This document shows, one piece after another, positions 22,502 through 33,834 of a DNA stretch of 64,000 bases (its first letter is position 1; the number at the start of each line of letters is the position of its first letter). Position numbers and translations under genes: made by a program. The stretch covers positions 3,539,001 through 3,603,000 of the forward strand of contig JAFFSR010000291.1 of NCBI GenBank assembly GCA_017163975.1, in the 5' to 3' direction. The notes below the pieces were generated by a model. It was not told where the DNA came from. It searched no databases and saw only the letters and a program-made list of their open reading frames with translations. The DNA comes from Anastatus disparis. Its lineage: Eukaryota > Arthropoda > Insecta > Hymenoptera > Eupelmidae.

Positions 22502-22954
22502 TCATATTTTATTAATAATGTTAGCTAATCTTAATAAATAATTAGAATAAATTTCATGACTTTGATTAAAGTAATATTCTGCTATTGGTTCGCTTATATT
22601 TATTTTATATTTTATAATTTCATTCGCATAATATTTATAATACTCTGGTACTTCATTCCAATTTTTAAATTCAAATTGTTCATTATTTTCCTCTATATAC
22701 GAATTAATAATATTATTTAATTTAGAAATTATTGTATTGCTTATTGAACTATTATTATCTAGACTTTCTAAATAATATTCATATTCTTCTTGGAAATTTA
22801 AATGTTCTTCAATTTGATCATTTAAATTTTCCATCAATTGTTGATCATTGACATTGTTAATTTCAACATAATGACCTTCTATTGGATCCCATTCAATCAT
22901 TTGTTGATCATTAACATTGTCAATTTCAACATCATTAATTGAATTCCATTCCAT
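22502..22954 (-). CDS. Unknown acidic protein downstream of the helicase
   Basis: A 150-residue ORF starts 148 bp after the helicase stop on the same strand. I do not recognise it. The first 60 residues hold two copies of a motif close to V-E-I-[DN]-N-V-N-D-Q-Q-[ML], each near an EW(D/N)xI sequence. The rest is Asn/Glu/Tyr-rich and predicted mainly helical by eye, with no Cys and no membrane segment. Its place inside the presumed Helitron suggests an accessory gene of the element. It keeps a full ORF in AT-rich DNA, where chance ORFs of this size are rare, but composition bias could still explain it. Confidence 0.55.
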   Translation of the reverse strand: MEWNSINDVEIDNVNDQQMIEWDPIEGHYVEINNVNDQQLMENLNDQIEEHLNFQEEYEYYLESLDNNSSISNTIISKLNNIINSYIEENNEQFEFKNWNEVPEYYKYYANEIIKYKINISEPIAEYYFNQSHEIYSNYLLRLANIINKI

Positions 22955-23102
22955 TATGTTTTTTTTATTTATATATTATTAAAAATTTTTAATGTTTATA
23001 ATTAATATAAATATAACCTGAAAAAAATAAAGTTTAAATAATAAAATAATTTATAAAAAATTTATTTAAATAACATTAAATTTTTGTTAAATTATAATAA
23101 AA

Positions 23103-24748
23103 TTATTTTTCTAATATTTCTTTCCAAACTATGTTAGGTATAATATCTTTGTTTTCCGATTCATTTTGAATATATATTTTATTTACATTTTTACAACGTG
23201 AAAGAGCAACATATAATTGCCCGTGAGAAAATAAAGGTTTTTTGATGAATATTCCTATATTTTCGAAACTTTGGCCTTGAGATTTATTAATTGTTATAGC
23301 AAAAGCTAATATAACAGGAAATTGTTTTCTATATAAAATAAATGGTAAAGATGATGATTCATTAGTGTTTAATGTAATACGTGGTATAAAAACTTTATTT
23401 CCTTTATTTTCTCCAGTAATTATTTGTGCTTCTATGTTATATTTGAATAATTTAGTTATTTTTAATCGCGTTCCATTACATAATCCATTTTTTATACTTA
23501 AATTTCGAATTAACATAATTATGGTATTTACTTTTAATTTCAGTTCGTGTGGAGGTAATCCTTCTCTTATGTTATTTAACATTTCTATTGGATAATTCAA
23601 ATGAATATTATCATCCGTTTGATCTACACCTTTGTATGTTGCATAGTCAATGCTATAATAAGTTTTTGTTTCATTCTTAATTAATTTTAAAATTCTGTTA
23701 TTTAAAATATTTACATCTTCATTATGTGTACTCAAAATGACATTTTTTGAAAAACAATAATTTTCGTTAATGTTTTTATAAATTTTGGCACAGACGTCAT
23801 TAGTTTTCCATTCTTCTGGAATAATAAATGGATTAATGTTTCCTTCTCCTATATTTAATAAAAATGAAGAGAAACTGTCATTATTAGATCTTATGTTTTT
23901 TTTTAATTTAAAAATATGAAATAAGGGCCAAAGATTTGAATATTTTATAGTCTCTTCAATTATAGTATTTCTTCTTCCATATTTTAATACTGGTAGAATT
24001 TGTCGAAAATCTCCACCTAAAATAATTATTTTTCCACCAAAACTTTTATCATTATGACAAACATCTTTTAAAGTTTTGTCTACGATTTCTAAAGCTTTTT
24101 TAGGAATCATAGATGCTTCATCCCATATAATTATATCTGTTTCTCTTAATTTTTTTTTATCTGAATTAAATTTTAAAAATGCGCTTTCAATGTTATTTAA
24201 ATCCAATGGTAATCTAAAAGTTCTGTGACTTGTTAAACCTTTAGGTAATAAAATTGAAGCTATTCCGGTCCAAGCCATCGATAAAAATTTTTTTTTAATG
24301 CTTATATAATAATATATTAATGTTTTGTATAAGAAAGTTTTTCCGGAACCTCCTGGTCCATCTATGAAAAATATTTTTGTTTATTATTTATTATTTTTTC
24401 AAAAATTTGTTTTTGATCATTATTTAATTGTTTATACATTTTATCAAATTTTTTTTACTAAAATTTATAATTTCATCATTAATTTCTTCATTTTCTTCAA
24501 TGTATGTTTTATTTGGTTCTGGTAAACCAAAATTTTCACATGACATATCTTCTAAATTTAATATTTGATTAATATGTGATAAAGCTTTATTTTCTTTATT
24601 ATCTTTAAAATCTTCTGTAAAAATTTTTATATTTGTTCCAAATAATTTTACCTTGAATATTTTCACATAGTAAAAAACATGCAAAAAATTTACGTAGTTG
24701 TATTGGTAACATAACTTGACATGCTTCTTCAAAAATATAATAAATTGT
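23103..24748 (-). pseudogene. Helitron PIF1-like helicase, N-truncated and frameshifted
   Basis: Superfamily-1B DNA helicase that would unwind the element during rolling-circle transposition. Walker A GPGGSGKT is at 24336-24359, in frame with the long ORF below 24278. Downstream motifs are IIIWDEASMIPKKALE (Walker B), ILGGDFRQILPVLKYG, FKLKKNIRS, NGTRLKI, FPVILAFAITINKSQGQS and GQLYVALSRCKN. Before Walker A the frame changes at short A/T runs (24367-24378), and again near 24630. The most N-terminal readable part is EEACQVMLPIQLRKFFACFL, which ends at the G-run array. The Rep and upstream helicase-linker domains are missing. Confidence 0.88.
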
Positions 24749-24950
24749 GGGGGGGGGTTGTGGGGGGGATTGTGGGGGGGTTGTGGGGGGGACTGTGGGG
24801 GGTCTGTGGGGGGGTTAGTGGGGGTCTGTGGGGGGACGTGGGGGGGTAATGATCGATAACATAAAATAACGTAAATTTACGTTATTTAATTAATAAAAAT
24901 CATGTGGGGGGGCTGTGGGGGGGCTGTGGGGGGGATTTGGGGGGGCAACG
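24745..24950 (+). repeat. G-run array with G-quadruplex potential
   Basis: More than a dozen tracts of 5 to 10 G separated by TGT, CTGT, ATTGT or similar, in two blocks (24745-24847 and 24902-24948). Between them lies an AT-rich spacer with the palindrome ATAACGTAAATTTACGTTAT. It truncates the helicase text. Confidence 0.9.
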
Positions 24951-24996
24951 ACTGAATTTTGGTTCATATAACTATATAATATAGGTAGATATATAT

Positions 24997-26292
24997 GGGA
25001 CGTTTCACGTCAACTCACCTAACAAAAAAATAGAATTCGTCGAAAATCTGTGAAAATGTTCTATTTGATATCCAAAATATACAAAAAAAATTTTAGAGGT
25101 CCAGGTCAAAGGGGTTAGGATTTAAACGTGATGGAATTTTTCGAATTTTCCAAATTTTTTGCTAAATAAATATTTTAATGAATTTTTTCCTCAAAAACTA
25201 TCAATTTTTCGTTAAAACTTAATAGAATACTTTTTCTTGGAAATTAGATGTAGAATTCACTGAATTTTTGCAAATTATAATATACTGATTTTTATACTTA
25301 CTTGATCGATTTAAACATACTATTTAGTATATCTAAAAATCGAGCAGGTTAAATTGGCTTTTTAAAGTCTTATTTTTTCGTTTTTTTATGAGGAAAAAAT
25401 ATACGAAGCCTCTAGTTGGGCAGCCTTCTCAAAGTTACTTAATTGTGCAAAAATGTCTGAAAAAATCGTTATTTTGAATCAATGATGAGATTCGTGATTT
25501 TTTTTCTGAAAAAATATTGATTTTTGGGACATATGTATGAAAATGTTTTTTATTGGAAATCATGTGTAGAATATGAACATATTTTTACAAATTGTAATTT
25601 AAGATATTATGAACCATATATACTAAAAATTTAACAAAAAATAAATTTTAAAATTTCAAAATTTCTTTTATAATTTGTGATGTTTAGCAAATAATGGTTT
25701 ACAAAAATTTACATACATTTTACATACAATTTCCAATAAAAAACATTTTCATACATTTGTCCCAAAAATCAATACTTTATCAGAAAAAAAAATTGAATCT
25801 CATCATTAATCTAAAATAACGATTTATTCAGACTTTTTTGCACAATTAAGTAACTTTGAGAAGGCTGCCTAACTAGAGGCTTCGTATATTTTTTCCTCGT
25901 AAAAAAACGAAAAAAATAAGACTTTAAAAAGCCAATTTAACCTGATCGATTTTTAGATATACTAAATAGTATGTTTAAATCGATCAAGTAAGCATAAAAA
26001 TCAGTATATTATAATTTGCAAAAATTCAGTGAATTCTACATCTAATTTCCAAGAAAAAGTATTCTATTAAGTTTTAACGAAAAATTGATAGTTTTTGAGG
26101 AAAAAATTCATTAAAATATTTATTTAGCAAAAAATTTGGAAAATTCGAAAAATTCCATCACGTTTAAATCCTAACCCCTTTGACCTGGACCTCTAAAATT
26201 TTTTTTGTATATTTTGGATATCAAATAGAACATTTTCACAGATTTTCGACGAATTCTATTTTTTTGTTAGGTGAGTTGACGTGAAACGTCCC
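24997..26292. mobile_element. 1.3-kb near-perfect palindrome (foldback element)
   Basis: The ends are GGGACGTTTCACGTC and GACGTGAAACGTCCC, the arms are about 590 bp and the centre is near 25650. Both ends abut ATATAT runs, so the target duplication (TA or ATAT) cannot be resolved. No ORF of note. A diverged single arm is at 38510-38880. Confidence 0.9.
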
Positions 26293-26327
26293 ATATATAT
26301 ATATATATATGTGTGTGTGTGTATATA
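26293..26327. repeat. (AT)n(GT)n microsatellite
   Basis: Dinucleotide run between two foldback elements. Confidence 0.9.
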
Positions 26328-26559
26328 AAACCGGTCTTTTGAATGCGCAATACCCCGCACTCGTCAGTACTGACTTCGGGTCGTATCCGGCGCACGTCGA
26401 GGTGTGTGTCAGTTTCACATTGTTACCCCTCCCTTCCATTACCTTATGTATTATAGAAATTGGTCTTTTGAATGCGGCATTCAAAAGTCCGGTCCCGCGC
26501 ACAGAATATACAGGAGTCCATAGCACCAAACTATAGCGCGCATTCAAAAGACCGGTTTT
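26328..26559. mobile_element. Foldback element with ACCGGTCTTTTGAATGC ends and an internal junction
   Basis: Left end AAACCGGTCTTTTGAATGCGC is matched in inverse by the right end. An internal copy of the same terminal sequence in both orientations (about 26459-26494) is joined head to head, as if two copies had fused. No TTAA flank. Confidence 0.8.
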
Positions 26560-26930
26560 ACTTACTTATACGTATATATAAATATACGTACATAAAAAAA
26601 TACATAAAAATTTTATGTATTTTTTTGAGGTTAAAAAGCATGCTTTTATTTAATATGGCTTTAATATGGAACGTAGCAATGCCTAATATTGCCTATAATT
26701 ATAATCACTTTTTTTAAATATTGTCTTATCTCTCTTTTTATTTTTTATAAATGAATCGTACATAATTCGTTTACTAAAAACCCTTGTGAACAATCATTCA
26801 TTTTTTATACCAAACTTTATCACTCATTTTTTTTTTCTTTTTTCTTTTTTAAAGATATAAAGATAAGATTTTATATTTCAAATCATGGCACTATTGTTTC
26901 AGTTTTTCAAGTTTTTATTTATTGCTAAAA

Positions 26931-28370
26931 ATGGCTATCATGTATACACCTGATGCTGACTCAGATGAGCTTACGGACAAAGATCCAATAACGTAAGGAC
27001 ATTTTTAAAATAGAAATTTTTATTATAAACATTATTTAGTTATTAAGTTTATGTTCGTGTTGGATTTTTTATATAAAGAATTTAATTTAAATTTTCAACG
27101 AACAAAATTCTTAGCTTGAAGATCATCTATATTTAACAAATTTATTAGCTTTGAATTTGAATACTTTAGTGACTACTATATTCGAATTCAAAGCTAATCA
27201 ATTTGTTCGTTGAAGATCATTAACACTTAATTCTTTGTGTATTTACATTCTTATATAATAGCAAATATTATTTCTTATTTTTACATTTCTAGATACTCAT
27301 CATCAAAATATATAATTTTCTTTACAGAGAACTGATAGGATATGTGGATCATGTCATTGCACCAACCAAAGTTGGAAGCAAAGGAAAACTTTATGATCTA
27401 TTTAAATTTGTCTTAAGTAATGGAAGCGAAAAAAAAGTTTTGTGCCTTATTTGGAATATGGATCTTATAGAAATATATACTAAAGATATTACTGCTCATA
27501 GAGTAAGTTTTTAAAAATATTTCATTATTAATTTTTAATTTAATTAAATAATTTTATAATAAAAAAATTAATTTTTTAATTATTTCTAGATTTTACACAT
27601 TGATGGTGCCTTTACTAAAGTTGGTATTATGAACCGTGAAAAAATTAAATGTGCTTCCTATTGAAATCATCATTCAGAAAAGCACTGTTGTTGAATGCTT
27701 GGGAGTACATGTTGTACAATTATCTACATTACTTGCAGAAAAGCCGAATGTGGTAACCTTTAATACCATAAGTACTGCTACTGGACTAATATGTAAGTTA
27801 TAATTTTAAATTCTTTTAATTTTTTTTTTAAATAATTTTAATATCAAAGTTAATTTAGATTGTTATTACCGATTTCAGCTATCAAAAGTTATGTAAAAAC
27901 CAAATTTGTTAGGTCAGACAGCAGATTTCAAACGATGTCGTAGGGACGCGGGTCAATAACAGATGGGCCATATAAAGTAACTGTCCAAGTAGCTAATTAT
28001 GAACAGCTCAAATTATAGAAAGGGGTCTATGTGACAGTTGTTGGAAACATTATGAACAATAGTAAAATATTCATAAAAGTATAATAATCATAACTTATTA
28101 CTAAAATTTTATATAGTTTATAAAAATGTTATATATTTTATCATACAACTTTATATATTTTATTACAATTCCATCTTTTATTACAACTTTATATCATTTA
28201 TTAAAAATTTAGACATTAATTATCAATTGTTTTTTTTTAGATGGATTATTTAAGATTTCATGCAAAGATAGCACTTGCATCACTCCAGACTACGAAAATA
28301 ATGTGATGACTGCTGACAATTGTCTTCGAGGTTCAAAAACGTCAAAAAGAAAACTAAATAAAGATTAGTT
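26931..28370 (+). pseudogene. RPA/OB-fold-like gene, five exons, decayed
   Basis: Exons with consensus splice sites: 26931-26992, 27328-27502, 27590 to about 27791, 27879 to about 28080, and about 28241 to 28370. The first two join in frame. The protein has an acidic N-terminus, then ELIGYVDHVIAP, DLFKFVLSNGSEKKVLCLIWN and ILHIDGAF, and later GRGSITDGPYKVTVQVANY and GVYVTVVGNI. These resemble OB-fold ssDNA-binding proteins related to RPA1 that occur in insect genomes and in some Helitrons. Exon 3 has a one-base shift at the A6 run 27639-27644. Exon 4 has two in-frame TAG codons, and the exon 4/5 phase does not fit cleanly. The last exon ends with a basic KTSKRKLNK tail. I cannot tell host gene from transposon cargo. 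Confidence 0.55.
27136..27207. repeat. Intronic hairpin
   Basis: AACAAATTTATTAGCTTTGAA and its imperfect inverse flank a short loop within intron 1 of the RPA-like gene. Confidence 0.7.
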
Positions 28371-28511
28371 TTTTTTAAGAGTCATTCCACATTTGCATCA
28401 TAAGAAATATTAAGCATTATGCTTTTCATTAATTTAAAGTTGTAATTATTGATTAAAATTAAAATTGTGATGTAATGTTATTTAAGATAGCTCTTCCCAT
28501 TGGCTATATTT

Positions 28512-28812
28512 TTTTCATAAAAATTTTAAAAACTGAATTATTCTTTGTAACTTTCAGCAAAGTGAGTTTTTACTTCAGACATTATTCCTGTAAAATTTCA
28601 GGTAGCCTTACCGACTATTTCTTCAAGATGATTTCATTCAAAGTTCGGTCCTTTTAAGTCTAATCATAATAAAAAGATATATTTTAAGTAGGTATAGCGC
28701 AGAAAATCAGTTGGAAAAACAACCTGAAATTTTTCAAGGGTAATGTTTGAAATAAAAACTCACTTTGATGGAAGTTTCAAAAGATTATTGAGTTTTTTTA
28801 ATTTTTATGAAC
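28512..28812. mobile_element. ~300-bp foldback element
   Basis: Arms of about 90-100 bp: CTTTCAGCAAAGTGAG in the left arm pairs with CTCACTTTGATGGAAG in the right. The outer ends are TCATAAAAATTTTAAAAACT and AGTTTTTTTAATTTTTATGA. Confidence 0.75.
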
Positions 28813-28879
28813 AACAAATTATAGTTGACGGGCGAGATACTGTAAGTTAGCGTTTTAAATTTTTAACTAAATAATAAAT

Positions 28880-29330
28880 CATTTATGCATATCTTTGATA
28901 CTTACTAAACTTATTAATATCAAAATCTTTTCATTATGAGACTTAAAATATAAAGTATTGAAAATATATATGTAATATGTAGTTGTAACCCTGATTTTAA
29001 TATAAATACTATTGAAGATCTTGATATTAATATACGCTAAAGAAATTCTATTACTTTTTTTAAGAATTAAGTAATTCAAAAAAATGATTTATTACAAAAA
29101 ATGTTATCGTTTTTTTTTATATTATATCATTAAACAAGTATTTTGTATATTTAAATTATCTTAACACAATTATAATATTTGTCAAATATTAAATTATTTG
29201 TACATTTCCTTGGCACTAATTAATATCCAAATCTGTTCATTGTGAGACTTAAAACATACCATTAAGAATACGTATGTAATAAGTAGTTTTTTGTAATTAT
29301 AATTTTAATATATAATATATATATATGTAA

Positions 29331-29364
<34 letters not shown>

Positions 29365-30125
29365 TTAAAGAATTTGATACTGATATGCGCCAAAGAAATT
29401 CTATTTTTTATATAAGAATTAATATTGAAAGAATTAAAATTTTTTTATATAAAAATTAGATAAAAAAGAATAAGAGTTATACTACAAAGTATTATACTTA
29501 TGTATTAATCAAGTAAGTAGTTTGGTTCGTTGGAAGTTAAAAATTGTAGTTTATCATTAAGAAAAATACTTAACATTTTACAGTTTTTTTATATAAAAAA
29601 ATTATTCAGAGATTTACTATTAAGAGCAGGCCGGATTCGCTGTCCTTGTCTAATTGGCATTTTTGTTATTTACTCAAGTATTAATCGGTGTATCTGCAAA
29701 TTGAAGGTTAAGCGCAATAGATATTATTATTACAAATATCTATGCACAAGAAAAAAAAATCTATCGCTTTGTTTTTGAGAAAAGTAAGGAACGCGAAAAT
29801 ATTATAAACATAATCTTTTACTTCGGCGTTCCTTACTTTTCTCAAAAACAAATCAATAGATTTTTTTTTTCTTGTGCATAGATATTCATAATAATAATAT
29901 CTATTGCGATCAACCTTTATTTTGAAGATACACCGATTAATACTTGAGTAAATAACAAACAACTCAATTGTTACTCGGTCGGTATCAGGTTCTACTCCGG
30001 CCTGCTGTTAAGAATAAATATGCAAATATGTGATTGCAATTCTAATTTTAATATATATAAGATAAAGACTAGACTATTCAAGATTTTAATATTAATATGC
30101 TCTGAAGAAATTCTATTAAAACGTG
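28880..30125 (+). repeat. Three diverged copies of a ~190-bp repeat
   Basis: Copies lie at about 28890-29065, 29215-29410 and 30012-30125. Each has a GTAATATG/GTGATTG..TAATTTTAATATA section and ends GAAGAAATTCTAT or AAAGAAATTCTAT. A TTAA element (29624-30007) interrupts the third. No coding function seen. Confidence 0.65.
29624..30007 (+). mobile_element. 384-bp TTAA foldback element, copy 1
   Basis: The ends are GAGCAGGCCGGATTCGC and CTACTCCGGCCTGCTG, with TTAA at 29620-29623 and 30008-30011. Long near-perfect arms surround a centre AAGGAACGCG ... CGGCGTTCC. The subterminal motif CTGTCCTTGTCTAAT recurs in other elements of this window. Confidence 0.93.
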
Positions 30126-30202
30126 TATGAAAATAAACAATCTTAATGAATATTAAAATGTTTTCTACTTATTTACTTTATTATTTAGTTATTGCCCAAA
30201 AA

Positions 30203-30352
30203 ATCTATTTTTGTTACATGGTGCCGTATCCTCTAACTTTGTCGCACGTGAAAACGTGTGAGATAATTCTAAAGGCGCTTTTCGATTGGTCGATACAGCT
30301 TATCTTACGTGACAAAGTTAGAGAATACGGCTCCTGTATGTAACAGAAATCA
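30203..30352. mobile_element. 150-bp foldback element
   Basis: Left TTGTTACATGGTGCCGTATCC pairs with right GGCTCCTGTATGTAACA, and TCTAACTTTGTC pairs with GACAAAGTTAGA. No TTAA at the ends. Confidence 0.75.
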
Positions 30353-31427
30353 TTTTATACGTCAGATCGACCATCGAGGCGAATGGTCGTTAGCTGCTAT
30401 TGCCAGCTACAGGTTAAAAACTACGTTTACAAAGAATTATATTGTTGTTAGTAATGTATATAAAATTATATTGATAATTTGTAATATATAATTTAAGATA
30501 CAAAATTGAAAAATATGTTTTGTCACTTACAGCATATTCTTATGATTAAATAAAATCTAAACTTGCTGTATTTTATTGATAAAAATTATACCAAAAAAAA
30601 CTATGACGAATTAAAAAATTAATTTTATTCAGATAAGGCATCCAATGCACCGCGCGCTAAATGGACTAGTTATTCTTACTAATGATGAATTTATTTAACA
30701 AAAAATAATGAAATAATATTTCCATTCTATTAAAAAGTTGCGTATTATGCTATACAGTTGCCTATTTTAGTCTATGAAGTATGAATGTAGTTCACGACAA
30801 TATGTTTAAGGGTGATATGTATATATAATGTTCCTTATTATTTTTATTATTTTTTATTCAATTTTTTTTAATAATTTTTATTCTGATATTGAATTTTTCT
30901 TTTTTCTTTACAGGTTTGACTGAAAACATAATTTATGTCTCTATAAATAACCAAGTATTTATTAATTTATACAATATTTACAATTACAGATTTGATCTAA
31001 AAGTTGACCTTACCTGTAAATAACGAAGAAACAACATTCAATGTTATTCATATGTCTTAATTCATCATACTAATTGCCACGTGCGAATTTAATTATTTTC
31101 CTTTATATTTAGGGATGATTTATCGACCTGGCTGTATATTAAGAGGTTTAATTTACCAATCTGATTACGTGCGCAATTCAAATAATGATTCCATTACATA
31201 TATAAGTAAATTCTCAAAAAAAAGGCATATTTTCGACAATAAGACTCTACTTTTTTTTTTAAATCACACTTCCTAAATTTTTTTTGCTAATAAATATGTA
31301 TTATTGAAGTACAAAATCCCGCGTAATTCATTTATGATAGATTTATCATGATTTTTCGATCATACAGTTAATTTTAATTAAAAATGAAAATTAAAACAAA
31401 AATTACATTAATATACACACTGTTGAA
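30353..31427. other. AT-rich gap
   Basis: No supported gene or repeat larger than simple poly(A/T) tracts. Confidence 0.5.
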
Positions 31428-31739
31428 AAAAGCATGAATTTTAATGTATTTTTCAGCGCCATTCATACATGAATTTTAATGTACTCGGAAATGAAAGCTC
31501 ATTTTATATATTTTTGCATTAATATTCATGTTATTATAACAAATTTTGCTGTATAATAAACATGGATTTACAACGAAGTACATAAATATCGCATTAATGT
31601 ATACATATTGAATTTCTAATGTATCAGTACGTGAAATATAATTTATAATTGCTTCAATTTTTATGTTACTTTTTATGTTAACTCTTTGAAAAATCAAGCA
31701 CAACAGAAAAAAATTCTAGTGAAATACGTTTTTACAAAT

Positions 31740-32765
31740 TCAATGCAGGTGGACATTTTTTTAATGCAAAGTGCATTAAATTTCATGTTTGATTACTGAA
31801 AATTTCCAGTTGTTTCGTTTTTAGTAAATTTAATGTGAATATGACATTTAATGTGAAATACGTTAAATTTTAAGCAAAACATCTGGAAATTTTCAGCGAA
31901 TTGGTTTTTTATTTAAAATTTAATGCAGATCAAGATTTTTAATGTGATGTGCATTATATTTCGGGCTCGATTGCTGGAAATTTCCAGTAGTTTTATTTTC
32001 AGTAAATTGAATGCAGATATAACTTTTTCAATGTAAAGTACGTCAAATTTTAAACAAAATATCAGAAAATTTTTAGCAAATTTGTTTTTATTCAAAATTT
32101 AATGTGGATCAAGACTTTTAATGCAGTGTGCATTATATTTCGGACACGATTGCAGAAAATTTCCAGCAATTTTGTTTTTAGTAAATTTAATGTGAATATG
32201 ACATTTTTAATGTGGAATGCCTTAAATAGAAACTCAAAAAATTTTCAGCAAATTTGTTTTTATTCAAAATATAATGCAGATACAGATTTCTAATGTAATG
32301 TACATTATAATATGGGCGCAATTGCAATTAATTTCCAATATTTTTGTTTTTAGTAAATTTAATGTGAATATGACATTTTTAATACGAAATACATTAAATT
32401 TCAAGCAGAGCATCAAGAGATTTTTTGCAATTTTTTTATCATCAAAAATTTAATGCAGATCTGGATTTTTAATACAAAGTGCATTAAAATATAATTTCAA
32501 TTCCAAAAAATTTCCAACAGTTTCGTTTTTAATACATTAAATGCAAACACAACATTTCAATGCGAAGTACATTAAATTTAAGCAAATCATGAAATTATCA
32601 GCAAATTTGTTCTTAGTGAAAATTTAATGCAGATCAAGATTTTTAATATAGAATGCATTAAATTTCAAACTGAATTGTAAAAAATTTCATTCAGTTTCAT
32701 TTTTAGTAAATTTAATGCAAATTGAAATTTTTTAATGTAAATGCATGAAATTTAAAGTTAGATTG
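31740..32765 (+). repeat. ~176-bp tandem satellite, about six diverged units
   Basis: The phrase TTTAATGCAGATCAAGATTTTTAAT recurs in varied forms near 31919, 32099, 32270, 32450 and 32625. Each unit is itself two related ~88-bp halves built around TTTAATG and CATTAAAT. No coding function. Confidence 0.8.
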
Positions 32766-32830
32766 CGAAAAATTGCTTGAGCTTCTTGATTATGCCGATA
32801 GGAGGACGCGCGTTGATGCGCGTTTTGTCC

Positions 32831-32868
32831 TTAAGTGGTGGGGAGAGACCTTACTTATACTATATAAG
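32831..32868 (+). promoter_or_regulatory. Diverged copy of the shared promoter-like module
   Basis: TTAAGTGGTG is followed 20 bp later by TATATAAG (32861-32868). The spacing is two bases longer than in the three close copies. It lies in the unique segment between the satellite blocks. Confidence 0.4.
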
Positions 32869-33239
32869 CTGGGTGTTTTGTGTGGGCACACATGCGCAGC
32901 GGCTGTCTTATTACCATATAAATGCGACATTATAAGTGAATTTGAATGTATTGTATGCGGATATGTATTGATATATGAGTATGTGTTATAAAATAATATA
33001 TTCAAGTATCATGTAAATGAAAATCCATTCAGTGTTCCATAGTTACAATGTATAAAATATACTATAGAAAAAATGTAACAAAAATCATCTGATTTACAAA
33101 AAAGGATCAAAACAACAAAAAATTAAGAAAAAATAATGAAATAAGAAATTATCTTAATTCCATTACCATCAAATTAACAAAACTTTAATATATTTTCTGA
33201 GAAAATTTTTGGCATACTACACAAAATGTTAAGTACATA

Positions 33240-33720
33240 CATTAAAAAATGGGGGTGTGATTTGCTGGAAATTTTATGCGATTGTATATGAATATTCAAG
33301 CTAGTACATTAATTTAAATTTAGGAAAGCTCATCTGAATTTTATACATTTTCACTTGAAATTTAAAGCACTTCAACATTAAATTTCATGTAGGTACACTA
33401 AAAAGTAAATATGCGAATCACTAGAAATTCTATGTAGTTCTGCGTGAAATTTTATTCATTTTACATGAATATTTAAGCAAGTACATATAATTAAGCTTCC
33501 ATAAAGTCACCTGAAATTTAATATATTTTTACATAAAAATTTAAGCATATTGCACAAAATCTCATGTGAGTACATAAAAAACTGAAGGGCGCAAGTTGCT
33601 GAAAAATTCTATTTAGATCTACATGAAATTTTATTTATTCTTCAATAATATTCAAGCTAGTGCATTAAATTCGCCCAACAAAAATTGCTTGAAATTTTAT
33701 GCAATCGTGCATTAAATTTA
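33240..33720 (+). repeat. Second tandem satellite block, ~160-175-bp units
   Basis: The phrase GAAATT-TATG-GATTGTATATGAATATTCAAGC recurs with variation near 33265, 33425 and 33600. Confidence 0.7.
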
Positions 33721-33834
33721 GAGCAGGATCAGTGAAAAAATTATGTATTTACGTGATTTGTATTTCATGTGCTCCGATAAAATTTTGCTTCCAGTACTTT
33801 CACATGAATTTTCATGCATGTATTGTTGACAGTG

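Larger units (their letters stand above)
21318..24983 (-). mobile_element. Truncated Helitron
   Basis: The minus strand carries a PIF1-like helicase of Helitron type and ends, 3' on that strand, with a GGGGGGTACCCCCC hairpin and CTAG before a T (21318-21335). The Rep nuclease part is absent: the protein text stops at the G-run array near 24748. A TC dinucleotide near 24983 could be the 5' terminus, but this is a guess. Confidence 0.72.
31428..33834. mobile_element. Candidate satellite-bearing non-coding element
   Basis: Both ends contain CACTGT (left CACTGTTGAAAAAAGCATGA, right inverse CACTGTCAACAATACATGCA), resembling the CACTGAG-ended elements at 43504 and 46654. Inside are two blocks of ~165-180-bp tandem repeats on either side of a unique segment (32770-33235) that holds a TATATAAG box and a diverged form of the shared promoter-like motif. 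The boundaries and the link to the other two are less certain. Confidence 0.45.

Noticed and set aside
32773..33005. Two overlapping ~70-codon frames on opposite strands in the satellite core
   Set aside because: Both are open only because the core is a little GC-richer; neither has a recognisable motif.
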